Shown here one piece after another: positions 45,595-54,786 of a DNA stretch of 64,000 bases; the first letter of the stretch is position 1, and every line of letters begins with the position of its first letter. This DNA comes from Ignavibacteria bacterium. GTDB lineage: Bacteria > Bacteroidota > Ignavibacteria > Ignavibacteriales > Ignavibacteriaceae. The notes under the pieces are model-generated. The model saw only the letters and a program-made list of their open reading frames with translations, had not been told where the DNA came from and searched no databases. A program made the position numbers and the translations under genes. The stretch is from positions 1 to 64,000 of the forward strand of contig JAJTBZ010000064.1 of assembly GCA_021286645.1 (NCBI GenBank). The letters run 5' to 3'.

Positions 45595-46137
45595 ATGTTT
45601 CATGTAGTTGATGTAGAATTGACACCAAATCCGCATGCTTTGAAATTTGTATTGAATGAGAAAATTCTACGTTTTGAATCAAGACAATTTACGAGTGTCG
45701 AACAAGCCGGAGATGATCCGCTTGCAAAGGCAATTTTTGAGATACCGGGAATTCAATCGATTTTTTATATGGATAGATTTATTACCATTGAAAAAGCCCC
45801 TGATACCGATTGGGGTATGATACAACGCCCGTTCGTTACCATACTTGCCCGGTTTGATAAATCTCAGTTGCCTCCGGAAGCCGAACCGGTTTTTAGCGAA
45901 GAGCTTTCTGATTCTCTTATGTCATCAATCAATCAGGTACTTAATACGAAAGTTCGCCCGGCTTTAGCTCACGATGGCGGCGGGTTGGAAGTGCTTGGCC
46001 TTACCGGCTTTACTTTGCGCGTCCGTTATCAGGGGGCTTGTGGAAGCTGTCCCAGCGCGATCAATGGAACTCTTCACGCGATCGAAAGCGTGTTGAAAAG
46101 AGAGGTTAACCCTGCTATTGAGGTAATTACAGGCTAA
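45595..46137 (+). CDS. NfuA/NFU1-type iron-sulfur cluster scaffold
   Basis: 180 residues, ATG at 45595 after TAGGAGTTGAA. An N-terminal Nfu_N domain (TPNPHALKFVLNEKILRF, 10-27) precedes a C-terminal NifU-like domain (about 105-180: LNTKVRPALAHDGGGLEVL) with the cluster-binding C149-x2-C152 in ACGSCPSA. It carries or delivers 4Fe-4S clusters to target proteins in the cytoplasm. The layout is that of mitochondrial NFU1 rather than E. coli NfuA, whose N-terminus is a degenerate A-type domain. Confidence 0.92.
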   Translation: MFHVVDVELTPNPHALKFVLNEKILRFESRQFTSVEQAGDDPLAKAIFEIPGIQSIFYMDRFITIEKAPDTDWGMIQRPFVTILARFDKSQLPPEAEPVFSEELSDSLMSSINQVLNTKVRPALAHDGGGLEVLGLTGFTLRVRYQGACGSCPSAINGTLHAIESVLKREVNPAIEVITG

Positions 46138-46140
46138 ATT

Positions 46141-46629
46141 ATGATTAGTGATGAATTTTTCTCGACAAGTTTTGAAATTGCCGGAATTTCGTTTTCGGTA
46201 ATTGCAACACGTACAGGAATTGGGTTTCTGTTACTCAATCAGCCTCTGAAGAAAGAAGCTATGCTTCCTTCACTTTCGCCAAATGCGGCAGAATTTTTCG
46301 GCATTTATGATCAGTTACTCGAGTATTTTGCAGGTACAAGAAAAACATTCGATATCCCGCTTGATATGGAAGGAACACCTTTTCAGAAAAAAGTCTGGAA
46401 ACAACTTACGCGAATCCCCTATGGGAAAACTGTAAGCTATAAAGATGTTGCGGTAAAAATTAAACAGCCCGAAGCAGTACGTGCGGTAGGCATGGCCAAT
46501 GGTGCCAACCCTGTACCAATTATTGTACCTTGTCATCGTGTTATAAATGCAAATGGCAAATTAGGTGGTTATTCGGGCGGTTTGGATATAAAAATCCAAC
46601 TTTTAGATATGGAAAAGAAGAACCTATAG
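46141..46629 (+). CDS. ogt: Methylated-DNA-protein-cysteine methyltransferase
   Basis: 162 residues. It removes methyl from O6-methylguanine onto its own cysteine and is consumed. Catalytic Cys131 in PIIVPCHRVI, DNA-binding helix-turn-helix RIPYGKTVSYKDVAVKIKQP (about 91-110), AVRAVGMANGANP asparagine hinge. Normal length for Ogt-type single-domain enzymes; no AdaA domain. Four bases after the Nfu gene, so co-transcribed. Its 3' end forms half of a hairpin shared with the converging epimerase gene. Confidence 0.94.
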   Translation: MISDEFFSTSFEIAGISFSVIATRTGIGFLLLNQPLKKEAMLPSLSPNAAEFFGIYDQLLEYFAGTRKTFDIPLDMEGTPFQKKVWKQLTRIPYGKTVSYKDVAVKIKQPEAVRAVGMANGANPVPIIVPCHRVINANGKLGGYSGGLDIKIQLLDMEKKNL

Positions 46630-46649
46630 CAGAAATGTTATAGGTTCTT
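46618..46649. terminator. Bidirectional hairpin across two convergent stop codons
   Basis: Perfect 11-bp inverted repeat AAGAACCTATA/TATAGGTTCTT (46618-46628 and 46639-46649) with a 10-base loop. It includes the last codons of both ogt (plus) and the epimerase (minus), which are 8 bases apart. T-runs are poor, so termination efficiency is uncertain. Confidence 0.65.
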
Positions 46650-47567
46650 ATAATAATCAATAGTCTCTGCTAACCCTTCTTCTATAGAGAAACGGGGGAG
46701 AAATCCCAGTACATTCGTACTTCGCGAAATGTCTCCTATACTTGTATCAATATCACCACGACGCTTAGCAGCATGAATTATTTTACTTTTACTTCCTGTT
46801 AAGTTAATAATCATTCGCGCTAAATTTATGATCGATGTCCCAACGCCATGTCCCACATGGAAAATTCCTTGTGCATCGTAATTCTGCGCTGCGAGAATAT
46901 TTGCAGAAGCTACATCTTTTACAAAAACAAAGTCCCTTACCTGTTCACCTGTGCCATGTATGGTAATATCTTCATTCTGAAGGGCTTTATAAATAAAAAT
47001 TGGGATAACTGAAGCATACGTGCCACGCGGGTTTTGTCTTGGGCCGAACACATTAAAATGCCGAAAAGTGACCGCGTTTATTTTGGATTCAGCAAGGTAA
47101 TTTTGCAATAAATGTTCACCGGCAAGTTTAGCGGAACCGTAAGGCGATAACGGGAGGGTTGTGGAATCAATTTGTAAAGGGCAATTCGGATTATTCCCAA
47201 ATGTAGCTGCCGAACTGCTATAAATGATTTTAACATCGTTTCTGCCCTGGCAAGCTTCAATTATATGACACAGTCCGCCAACATTTATATTAAAACACTC
47301 GGAAGGGAATTCGAATGATTCAGGCACAGAAACCATAGAAGCGAAATGATAAATCACATCGGAGTTCTCATATATTGGCCGCACAGAGTTAGCATCGGTA
47401 ACAGAAGCTTCAATCAGCGTGATATTTTGAATATGATCCAGATTTTTTTTAAATCCAGTACGTAAATTATCTATTATCGTAACTTCTGCACCAAGCGAAT
47501 TCCAGGCTTCGGCAATATGACTGCCAATAAAGCCGGCTCCTCCGGTAATGGTGATTTTTTTATTCAT
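46638..47567 (-). CDS. NAD-dependent nucleotide-sugar epimerase (GalE-like)
   Basis: 309 residues. Extended SDR: GGAGFIGSH at 9-17, HFASMVSVPES near 74, SSSAATFG near 117, and YxxxK at Tyr143-Lys147 (SPYGSAK). RHFNVFGPRQNP and GTGEQVRDFVFVKD follow the UDP-glucose/UDP-GlcNAc 4-epimerase pattern (WbpP/GalE group). The substrate cannot be fixed by eye. It is last in a four-gene operon and its ATG overlaps the nitrilase gene by 8 bases. Confidence 0.87.
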   Translation of the reverse strand: MNKKITITGGAGFIGSHIAEAWNSLGAEVTIIDNLRTGFKKNLDHIQNITLIEASVTDANSVRPIYENSDVIYHFASMVSVPESFEFPSECFNINVGGLCHIIEACQGRNDVKIIYSSSAATFGNNPNCPLQIDSTTLPLSPYGSAKLAGEHLLQNYLAESKINAVTFRHFNVFGPRQNPRGTYASVIPIFIYKALQNEDITIHGTGEQVRDFVFVKDVASANILAAQNYDAQGIFHVGHGVGTSIINLARMIINLTGSKSKIIHAAKRRGDIDTSIGDISRSTNVLGFLPRFSIEEGLAETIDYYKNL

Positions 47568-48345
47568 GCACTTCCTGGTTTAAACTACTAATCGTAATAT
47601 CGTCTAAAAAGGCGAAACGCTCGCGAACGTTTGATATAACTTCCCGTTCAATATCGCAAAGTACAATAGTATTTTGCTCTTCACTATACGAAAGCCGCTC
47701 GCCTAATGGCGAGAATACCGCGCTATGCCCGGGGTACGAAACTGCCGGATCATTGCCTGTTCTGTTAACAGCTATAAAATAAGCCAAATTTTCAATGGCA
47801 CGCGCGGGTAGCAACGAGTCCCAATGAGCAATTCTGGCGGCAGGCCAATTCGCGATATCGATAATGCAATCAACTTTATGCCTGGCGTAGTTACGATATA
47901 GCTCCGGGAAACGCAGATCATAACAGATACTTAATCCGAAACGCAGATCATCGATTTGCGTAATTACCGGTAAACTGCCGCCCTTATAATGAAGGTTTTC
48001 TGATGCAAAAGAGAAAAGGTGGATTTTCTTGTAAACTGCCTGTGCATTGCCCGATTTATCAATAACGAAAAGAGTATTATAATAACTGCCATGTTCCTGA
48101 ATAATGCATCCATAAATAAAAGTCGCTTTTTTCTCTCGTGCGAGGTTAGAGAAAAAAATATAAGTTGGGCCGTCGGGTTCTTCCGCTAAATGCTCGGGAT
48201 GCATTGAAAAACCGGTTAATGTCATTTCAGGGCAGATAAAGAGCGATATATCGTTAGGGGAAGCGGCTACCAGGCCGCTGATTATCGATTCATTCGCTTT
48301 TTTATCTTCCCATACAAGAGAGTATTGTATCAGGCCAACTTTCAT
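47560..48345 (-). CDS. Carbon-nitrogen hydrolase (nitrilase family, YafV-like omega-amidase)
   Basis: 261 residues. The Glu-Lys-Cys triad is visible: Glu40 in ICPEMTLTGF, Lys107 in YKKIHLF, Cys141 in SICYDLRFPELY. These surroundings match YafV/omega-amidase proteins, which hydrolyse 2-oxoglutaramate-type side products and repair metabolites. Length is normal. It sits between a glycosyltransferase (4-base overlap) and an epimerase (8-base overlap). That company is unusual for a metabolite-repair amidase. A deaminated glutathione amidase is another possible role. Confidence 0.88.
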   Translation of the reverse strand: MKVGLIQYSLVWEDKKANESIISGLVAASPNDISLFICPEMTLTGFSMHPEHLAEEPDGPTYIFFSNLAREKKATFIYGCIIQEHGSYYNTLFVIDKSGNAQAVYKKIHLFSFASENLHYKGGSLPVITQIDDLRFGLSICYDLRFPELYRNYARHKVDCIIDIANWPAARIAHWDSLLPARAIENLAYFIAVNRTGNDPAVSYPGHSAVFSPLGERLSYSEEQNTIVLCDIEREVISNVRERFAFLDDITISSLNQEVHE

Positions 48346-49358
48346 GAACGTGAACTCACTGTTTTATTATATTCAATTAACAACTTACGAATTTTACTTA
48401 TTTCAGGGGACAAGTATAAGAAAAAAAGCATTATCCGGAAACGGAGCTGAGAATCTTTGAATTTTCTGAAAAGATTATCGGGCAGTAAAGTTGCAGTAAG
48501 TGCTAACAGGATGGATGGGTTTAGGAATGCATGTAAGCCGGTTTGCAGCCATAAACTGCGGGCATTGTTTTTGCTTCCGAAAAAATATTCCCGCCATCCG
48601 GGGATTTGTCGGGCCGCTTTGAGGGTGTGTAACTTAAACTCCCTGGAAATTTGTTCCGGAGTGCACGCGGTGCGGTTAAGAAGCGCCAGGATTAGTCCGT
48701 TTTTATCGATTTGGGAGGCTCTGGAGAGCGAATTGAGGTTTACCCTTACCAGAGTGAGGACTTTCGGTAATATGACGAAATTGGCCTTATTCCGAATCCG
48801 TATCCAAAGCTCAAAGTCTTCGAATATCTGATTGCAATAACCGCCTTCTGAATTTATAAAGGATTTTCGATACACTGCACCCGAATGAGTTATTTCGTTA
48901 TGCAACGCAAGCCGGGCATAAATTTGTTCGTGCTGTACAGGGCCTTTAACTATGCCCGTTAGTGTAGAATTCGAGAATAAACCGTACCAATTCGACATAA
49001 TAGTGTTATCGGGCAGATTTACGAACTCGGCAACCTGCACTGCAAGACGTTCCGGAACAGAAATATCATCTGCATCCATACGCGCAATAATTTCATTGGT
49101 CGCGATTTGCAAGCCAAAATTTAACGCCGCTCCCAGTCCCTGATGTTCAATTCTCACACAGCGGATACGGATATCGGAATATGACGCAATTATGTCGGGA
49201 GTGGTATCCGAAGAGCCATCATCAATAATCAGAAACTCGAACAATGGATATGTTTGAGTCAGAATACTATCGATAGCATTTCTAATGGTTGCCTCTGCAT
49301 TATAGACCGGCATTAAAACGGTTACAGGCGGTAACGTATGCGAATCTTTGGCTCTCAA
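48342..49358 (-). CDS. Family 2 glycosyltransferase
   Basis: 338 residues. GT-A fold: TVLMPVYNAEATIRNAIDSI near residue 11, LIIDDGSSDTTPDII near 44, GLGAALNFGLQIA near 79, and the metal-binding DxD as ARMDADDIS near 92, followed by a WIRIR/EDFEL acceptor-side block. No multi-pass membrane region; a short hydrophobic segment lies near the C-terminus (MLFFLYLSPEI). It should transfer a sugar from a nucleotide sugar onto a lipid- or glycan-linked acceptor. It overlaps the patatin/Omp85 gene by 4 bases upstream and the amidase by 4 bases downstream. Confidence 0.9.
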   Translation of the reverse strand: MRAKDSHTLPPVTVLMPVYNAEATIRNAIDSILTQTYPLFEFLIIDDGSSDTTPDIIASYSDIRIRCVRIEHQGLGAALNFGLQIATNEIIARMDADDISVPERLAVQVAEFVNLPDNTIMSNWYGLFSNSTLTGIVKGPVQHEQIYARLALHNEITHSGAVYRKSFINSEGGYCNQIFEDFELWIRIRNKANFVILPKVLTLVRVNLNSLSRASQIDKNGLILALLNRTACTPEQISREFKLHTLKAARQIPGWREYFFGSKNNARSLWLQTGLHAFLNPSILLALTATLLPDNLFRKFKDSQLRFRIMLFFLYLSPEISKIRKLLIEYNKTVSSRS

Positions 49359-52084
49359 TAGTAGAATCCGATAGAGAAATAAAAAGTCAGGGGCCCACTT
49401 TTTACGAATGAAGAGCTGTCATCTTTGTTCAGGATAAAGGCTCTTCCAACGGAAAAATCTGCCGGCCCGATTGGTGTATCAAATGAAAGTGTTGCGCCCA
49501 GGCCATGTTTGAAATCGGCTATTCGGAGCTGATCCTGATATTCCCAAACTGATCCCAGAGAATATCTTCCCTGTATATATGATTCAAAAAAGAGCTTGAA
49601 AGGTAATTTTAAGCGGTATTCTAAGCTGCCGACGAATATTTGTCTGCCGCGCAATTCGTTTTCACGAAGGCCGGGGAACGAATATTGCCCGCCCAGAGAG
49701 TATTGTTGAGTTAAAGGCAAGGTCTTATCGGCGCTGCCTACTTTAAGGCTGCTGGCAAATGTTAATGCTTTTGAAAACGGAACATTGAAAATATATTCAA
49801 TCCCGAAGTTTGTATATCCAATCTCACTGCCCAGTTTAACTGATGCAATCTCGTAATATCCGTTAAATTTGATTCCTCTTGTGGGGTAGGGATATTTGTC
49901 CTGTGTATCAATTGTTGAAGAGAGGCGAACAGATACAATTCGGTCAGATGTTTCGGTAACCGGGCTGGCCTGAGTATTTTGAAGTTCATCTCTTTCGAAC
50001 GCTGCACGAATAGATACATTGCCGAATCTGGCCATCTGGGAACCGATTGCAAAAGTAAAACCATACTGTGATTGACGGTATTGGCCGGTGATATCCCGGT
50101 CAAAAGCAGAATTACTCGTGTATCTTTCAGAGTAGGCTGTTACATCGTTTGTCCGGTAAAATCCCCTGATATTGTAAGTTATATATGTATCAAAGATGCG
50201 GTTGGATTTGTGCTCAAGCGTAAAAGAATTAGCTTTTGAGCTTAAAAATGTGAGGAGTCCAAATTCTGTTCCGGTTCCCAGTATATTCTCATCCCGAATA
50301 TCGATGTTGACCTGCGGAGTGTTTTCATTTTCGAATTTTAACCCGATACGGGCAACACTGGATATTTTTTCTTTTACAGTAAAGGTTATATCGTTCTCTG
50401 CCCCGATATGTTCAACACTCACAACAATATTTTCGAAAAGATTGGTAGTCCGTAAATTGGTTAGTGCCTGTTGAAGGGCTGAACGCAGAAGAAAATCGCC
50501 TGTACGGATAGGTATTTCTCTTCGAATTATCTGATCGCCGGTATACTGATTTCCGGCAACAATTATGTGGCGGATAGCACCTTCATTAATTGCAATATGC
50601 AATTGGTGGCTGGTGGAGTCAAATGCGACAGAATCGATTTCTGCAATCGCGTATCCCGCTTGCCGATAATAGCTTAAAATGGCTTTTAACAGATGAAAAG
50701 TACTCTGGTTTCCGAATGGCTGCCCGATAAACGGGCGGGCAATAGCCATGAGTGTGTCCGCAGGGAGGTGTGCCATCCCTTGTGTTGCAATCGAAAGAAT
50801 TCTATCGTTTGGAGTCGCGATTAATTCAAGAGCCGTAAATGTTTTGTACGGATATAAATTAATAAAAAGCTGTTTATATGAATAATGTTCGTTTTTGGTA
50901 TATAAAAACCGAAGAATGTCGGTCTTTGTAAGGTTCGGACTACCGAGAAGATTGGTAAAATCTTCCTTTAACTCATCCGGGCAGGCATAAAGTACCGGGT
51001 TGTAGATGGGGAAATTGGTTTCCAGAAGCCGGCGTTTTTCAAGAGAATCGAGTTGTTTGCGAATAAGCGGAGCAAATTTGCGGCCAATGTCATATCCGGC
51101 ATTGATCACTGAGTCAAGGTTCTGGAAATTCGCAGAGTTCCACCCGTTAAGCTTCGGTGTAATAGTAACATCAGCATCCTTTAGCTGCTGTTCATTCAGC
51201 AGCTTCATGGGAATACTTACAACCTGGTCAGCCACATTCCATGGTAATCGCAATTCAGTTTCATCGTGTAAATCACTTGTTGCATTTATTGCAATTATAT
51301 ACTCAGCACCGGCCTCTCGCGTAATGCTGACCGGTATATTGGCGGTTAAGCCCCCGTCAACGAGCAGAAGTGAGTCATATTGCAGTGGGGAGAGCAGAAA
51401 AGAAACGCTTGAGCTTGCGCGCAAAGCTTGAGCTATCGAGCCGGTTCGAAGTAAAACAGGGGTACCGTGAACCAGATCGGTACAAACTGCACCGAAATTT
51501 TTTTCAAGATACTCGAAATTATTTTGAGTATGGATCGGGGCCTGTAAAGTGAGCAGACTTAAAAAATTAGTTAAATGTTGCCCGTCGTTAACAGAATTTG
51601 GCAGCAACGGAGTTAATCCTTGTAAGCGCAACGTAAGAACGGATTTATCTTCTGTGAGCTTTTGTTCAACAAAAAGTTCACGCCGGTTCGATTTTGTATT
51701 AACAGAGAGCAAATCATCCCAGTTAGTAGAGCGGGTAATAGCCTGAATTTCTTCGGGTGTGTATCCAATTGAATATAGCCCGCCAATAATACTGCCCATG
51801 CTGGTCCCGATGACGATATCGAATGGTATTCCGGCTTCGTTGAGAGCTTTTATTACACCAATCTGTGAAAAACCCCTTGCACCACCGCCACTAAGACATA
51901 AGCCGATACGCGGGCGCGAATAGGGGATTTGTTCCTGCAGTCCAAAAGGTAATTGACGTGTATGGTATTCGGGTTTAATGACAACGGGGTTGGGGGTCTG
52001 GGCAAAACAGGTGAATGACAGAATGAAAAATTCTGTTATAAGCAGTAGATGAAGTATTTGAGCATTCACGTATTTTCGAAGCAT
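49355..52084 (-). CDS. Patatin-like phospholipase fused to Omp85-type barrel (PlpD-like)
   Basis: 909 residues. Signal peptide to about residue 28 (FTCFA-Q). Patatin domain: oxyanion GGGARGF at 66-72, nucleophile Ser95 in GTSMGS, and the catalytic Asp in LLVDGGLTANIPVS near 245. A POTRA-like region follows (about 470-575: HIIVAGNQYTGDQIIRREIPI, LLRSALQQALTNLRTTNLF), then a C-terminal surface-antigen barrel with YSLGGQYSFPGLRENELRG and an aromatic end FSIGFYY. Known relatives secrete or display a phospholipase through their own barrel (type Vd). The barrel end and catalytic pair are intact. First gene of a four-gene coupled operon. Confidence 0.92.
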   Translation of the reverse strand: MLRKYVNAQILHLLLITEFFILSFTCFAQTPNPVVIKPEYHTRQLPFGLQEQIPYSRPRIGLCLSGGGARGFSQIGVIKALNEAGIPFDIVIGTSMGSIIGGLYSIGYTPEEIQAITRSTNWDDLLSVNTKSNRRELFVEQKLTEDKSVLTLRLQGLTPLLPNSVNDGQHLTNFLSLLTLQAPIHTQNNFEYLEKNFGAVCTDLVHGTPVLLRTGSIAQALRASSSVSFLLSPLQYDSLLLVDGGLTANIPVSITREAGAEYIIAINATSDLHDETELRLPWNVADQVVSIPMKLLNEQQLKDADVTITPKLNGWNSANFQNLDSVINAGYDIGRKFAPLIRKQLDSLEKRRLLETNFPIYNPVLYACPDELKEDFTNLLGSPNLTKTDILRFLYTKNEHYSYKQLFINLYPYKTFTALELIATPNDRILSIATQGMAHLPADTLMAIARPFIGQPFGNQSTFHLLKAILSYYRQAGYAIAEIDSVAFDSTSHQLHIAINEGAIRHIIVAGNQYTGDQIIRREIPIRTGDFLLRSALQQALTNLRTTNLFENIVVSVEHIGAENDITFTVKEKISSVARIGLKFENENTPQVNIDIRDENILGTGTEFGLLTFLSSKANSFTLEHKSNRIFDTYITYNIRGFYRTNDVTAYSERYTSNSAFDRDITGQYRQSQYGFTFAIGSQMARFGNVSIRAAFERDELQNTQASPVTETSDRIVSVRLSSTIDTQDKYPYPTRGIKFNGYYEIASVKLGSEIGYTNFGIEYIFNVPFSKALTFASSLKVGSADKTLPLTQQYSLGGQYSFPGLRENELRGRQIFVGSLEYRLKLPFKLFFESYIQGRYSLGSVWEYQDQLRIADFKHGLGATLSFDTPIGPADFSVGRAFILNKDDSSSFVKSGPLTFYFSIGFYY

Positions 52085-52111
52085 TCAGCACCCTAAATGG
52101 ATGGTATGAGT

Positions 52112-52141
52112 AAAAGGGTGCTGCCCGAAAGCCGCACCCTT
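52112..52141 (-). terminator. Hairpin terminator after yidC
   Basis: AAGGGTGC (52114-52121) pairs with GCACCCTT (52134-52141) around a 12-base loop, six bases after the yidC stop. On the minus strand it runs into TTTTA, a short T-run. Probably the end of the rpmH-rnpA-yidD-yidC transcript. Confidence 0.55.
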
Positions 52142-52147
52142 GCAATA

Positions 52148-53998
52148 TTATTTTTTCTTGGTTTTCTGTTGCTGACGTTGTTTTTCTTCGGCAGCAGCCA
52201 TAATTCTTTCCATAAATCCGCCCTTTTTAGAAGACTTCTTCACCGGTTCGAGAGCAACACCTTTTGTATGATGTGTAATATAATACTGTTGAGCAATCGA
52301 AAGAAGGTTGAAGATGAAATAATAAAGGTTTAAGCCAGCCGGGAAGTTCATAAAGATAATGGTGAACATAACAGGCATAATATAAACCATAGCCTTCTGA
52401 TTCGGGTCCTTCATCGTCATTTTTTGCTGAATAAAAGTAGCAATACCCATCAGGGTAGCGAGCGCGCTAATCTGATTCACGCCGAAAAAGGGAATTCGGA
52501 ATGGTAAATGTAAGATAATATCGGGCCGTGAAAGATCGGTAATCCACCAGATAAATGGCTGTTGACGAAGTTCAACCGCGCTTTGGAGCAATCCCCACAA
52601 GGCAATGAGAACGGGCATTTGGACGAGCAGGGGCAAGCAGCCTCCGACGGGATTAATACCGTAAGTCTGGTACAACTTCATGGTTTCCTTATTCTGCGAA
52701 TCCATGTCGTCTTTGTATTTTTCCTTTATCTCGGCAATTTTAGGCTGCAATAATTGCATTTTCTGCATTGATACAAGGCTGCTCTTGTTCAGCGGATGTA
52801 ATATCAGCTTAATAAAGAATGCAAAAATGATAATAATAATTCCGTAGTTCGGAATAAATGTATTCAGCAAATTGAAAAGGGGAAGGAATACATATTCAGC
52901 AATTGGGCGTACAATGAATTTAAGACCAAAGAAACTGCCAAAATCTACAATTGAGGTGAAATGATGATTGTAATTTCTCAATACATCATAGCTAACGGGG
53001 CCTAGATAAATTAATATTGAGGCATGCTCCTGAGCCTGTTTCACGAGCATTTTATACCGAAGTGAATAAAATTCTTTTATCCCGTCATCCTGATAACGCT
53101 GAGCGTACCCACGTACATAAACGCCTTCAAAAGCCGCCGGGTTGGCCGGTGCCAATATGGTTGCAAAATATTTATTTCTGGCACAAACCCAATCAACACG
53201 GCCATTGAAATCCTGAGAAACTTTTTCGCCGTTTGCCGGAGCGTCAACTTTTACCTGTTCACCACCGTAAAAAACCGAGGCGTTTGCCGCGTTTGCTTCA
53301 TCGGTAGAATTTGCTTCAACAAACCGGATACCACCTTCCCATGTAACATCGAGTGAATTCCCGGAAATAAAGTCATTAAAGCCAGTCAAATCGAGGTCGA
53401 AGCGGGTATCGTATTTGTCATTAAAAAATGTGAACGATTTCTTGATTTGTCTGCCGTCGCGCGAGGTAAAAGTATATGCTACGGTCGCTGAATCTTTTAC
53501 TGTGATATGGTAATCCTTGGTTGAAGGGGCGAACTTAAGTGCTTTGCTGGAGATTTTCTTACCATCGTTGGTAATAAATTCAATATCAACACTGCTGCCT
53601 TTCTGGGTATTCAGCAGCTCAACCCATTCATTTGTTGATCCTTCACCTTTTTGGTTGGTGGGGACAAACCAATTATTATAATGCTTCAAGAACGCTTTTT
53701 TAATTTTTCCGCCTTTATTCGTCAGTTCAAAACGTGCTACCGAGTTATCGACAGTAATAATTTGTTCCTGTTCAATCATTTGGGGATAGTTTGCTGCAGA
53801 ACCCGAGGTATCCTGCACGGGCTCAACCGGTTGAGCAGCTTTTTTAGCTTCAGCAGTTTTGACTGCGGCAGCCATAGAATCCAGCGCTTTTTGAGGAACC
53901 TGTTGCTGTTTCTGCGGTTGTGGGGAGTTATAGTACACCCAAATGAAGAAGATGATAGAAATAAGTATTATACCTAAAATCGATTGTTTGTCGTTCAT
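52148..53998 (-). CDS. yidC: Membrane protein insertase YidC
   Basis: 616 residues, normal for Gram-negative YidC. It inserts and folds inner-membrane proteins with or without SecYEG. An N-terminal anchor helix (about 5-22), a large periplasmic beta domain (about 60-340), then the conserved five-helix core: FFGLKFIVRPIAEYVFLPLF, NYGIIIIIFAFFIKLILHPL, NPVGGCLPLLVQMPVLIALW, and FPAGLNLYYFIFNLLSIAQQYYI. A basic C-terminal tail (KKSSKKGG..RQQQKTKKK) may bind ribosomes. It lies 14 bases after yidD. Confidence 0.97.
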   Translation of the reverse strand: MNDKQSILGIILISIIFFIWVYYNSPQPQKQQQVPQKALDSMAAAVKTAEAKKAAQPVEPVQDTSGSAANYPQMIEQEQIITVDNSVARFELTNKGGKIKKAFLKHYNNWFVPTNQKGEGSTNEWVELLNTQKGSSVDIEFITNDGKKISSKALKFAPSTKDYHITVKDSATVAYTFTSRDGRQIKKSFTFFNDKYDTRFDLDLTGFNDFISGNSLDVTWEGGIRFVEANSTDEANAANASVFYGGEQVKVDAPANGEKVSQDFNGRVDWVCARNKYFATILAPANPAAFEGVYVRGYAQRYQDDGIKEFYSLRYKMLVKQAQEHASILIYLGPVSYDVLRNYNHHFTSIVDFGSFFGLKFIVRPIAEYVFLPLFNLLNTFIPNYGIIIIIFAFFIKLILHPLNKSSLVSMQKMQLLQPKIAEIKEKYKDDMDSQNKETMKLYQTYGINPVGGCLPLLVQMPVLIALWGLLQSAVELRQQPFIWWITDLSRPDIILHLPFRIPFFGVNQISALATLMGIATFIQQKMTMKDPNQKAMVYIMPVMFTIIFMNFPAGLNLYYFIFNLLSIAQQYYITHHTKGVALEPVKKSSKKGGFMERIMAAAEEKQRQQQKTKKK

Positions 53999-54012
53999 AA
54001 TCTTTCCATAAA

Positions 54013-54222
54013 TTAATCTACCGGGTCATAGCCGCCCTGGCAATACGGATTACACCGCAGGATTCGCCAAATGGCTTTAGCACCACCTTTAAAAATACCG
54101 TATTTTGTAATAGCATCAATGGCATACTGCGAACAAGTTGGATAAAAACGGCACGAAGGCGGAAACATTGGAGAAATAAATCGCTGATAGCCCCGAATAA
54201 TGATAATAAATAGTTTACGCAT
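54013..54222 (-). CDS. yidD: Membrane protein insertion efficiency factor YidD
   Basis: 69 residues. The characteristic block [22 protein letters not shown] is split here as RGYQRFISP and [18 protein letters not shown], with two further cysteines near the end ([14 protein letters not shown]). It aids YidC-dependent insertion at the inner membrane. It overlaps rnpA by 8 bases and precedes yidC by 14 bases, the conserved order. Confidence 0.95.
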   Translation of the reverse strand: MRKLFIIIIRGYQRFISPMFPPSCRFYPTCSQYAIDAITKYGIFKGGAKAIWRILRCNPYCQGGYDPVD

Positions 54223-54637
54223 GCAAAACTAACTGTGTAATTTTATTTATCAGATTGAGGGCCGAAGGCTGAAGATCGTGTAAAGAAACACGAGGAGTGC
54301 TCCGCTGAGAAAAACGCAAGGGAATAATGACAAAAAGCACACACTTATTACTTGATTTACATGCCTCAATGAGGCCGTTTTTCTCAGTACGATACACTGT
54401 TTTAATAATACGACGCATACGGTTACGCCAAACAGCGTTACCGGACTTTTTTGATATTATTGGGGCAAAACGGATGCCCGGCTGCCTAATATCAGCAGGT
54501 GATGGAGCCTCAGAAATATAGTATAGACCGCGCATTTTCTCATCATCAGATTGTATTCCGATACCCCGAGAGAAAATGCAGGCAAAATCATTTTTCCCCC
54601 GCAGCCGCTCTCTTCGGGAAAGAGAAAAACGGCGCAC
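54215..54637 (-). CDS. rnpA: Ribonuclease P protein component
   Basis: 140 residues, starting at GTG 54637, two bases after the rpmH stop. It binds the RNase P RNA and helps mature tRNA 5' ends. Visible: [19 protein letters not shown] at the N-terminus and the RNR motif [17 protein letters not shown] (about 68-84). A polar insert of some 15 residues ([20 protein letters not shown]) and a longer C-terminal tail make it slightly longer than the usual 115-125. The RNase P RNA gene is not in this window. Confidence 0.92.
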   Translation of the reverse strand: MRRFSLSRRERLRGKNDFACIFSRGIGIQSDDEKMRGLYYISEAPSPADIRQPGIRFAPIISKKSGNAVWRNRMRRIIKTVYRTEKNGLIEACKSSNKCVLFVIIPLRFSQRSTPRVSLHDLQPSALNLINKITQLVLHA

Positions 54638-54639
54638 AA

Positions 54640-54786
54640 CTAGAATTCATCACTTACAGTCAAACGTCTTCTACCCTTAGCTCTTCTGCGGGCTAAGACT
54701 TTTCTTCCGTCTTTCGAAGACATCCTTTCGCGGAAACCGTGTTTGTTTCTACGTTTTCTGTTACTCGGTTGATATGTTCTTTTCAT
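54640..54786 (-). CDS. rpmH: 50S ribosomal protein L34
   Basis: A 48-residue protein read on the minus strand: [18 protein letters not shown], then [20 protein letters not shown] and a short tail [10 protein letters not shown]. This is the unmistakable L34 sequence. GGAG lies 9 bases before the ATG. A TATAAT on the minus strand at 54872-54867 is a possible -10 about 80 bases upstream, without a good -35. It is first in rpmH-rnpA-yidD-yidC. The neighbour dnaA, often divergent from rpmH, is absent, and no DnaA boxes were seen in the 261-base gap upstream. Confidence 0.97.
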   Translation of the reverse strand: MKRTYQPSNRKRRNKHGFRERMSSKDGRKVLARRRAKGRRRLTVSDEF

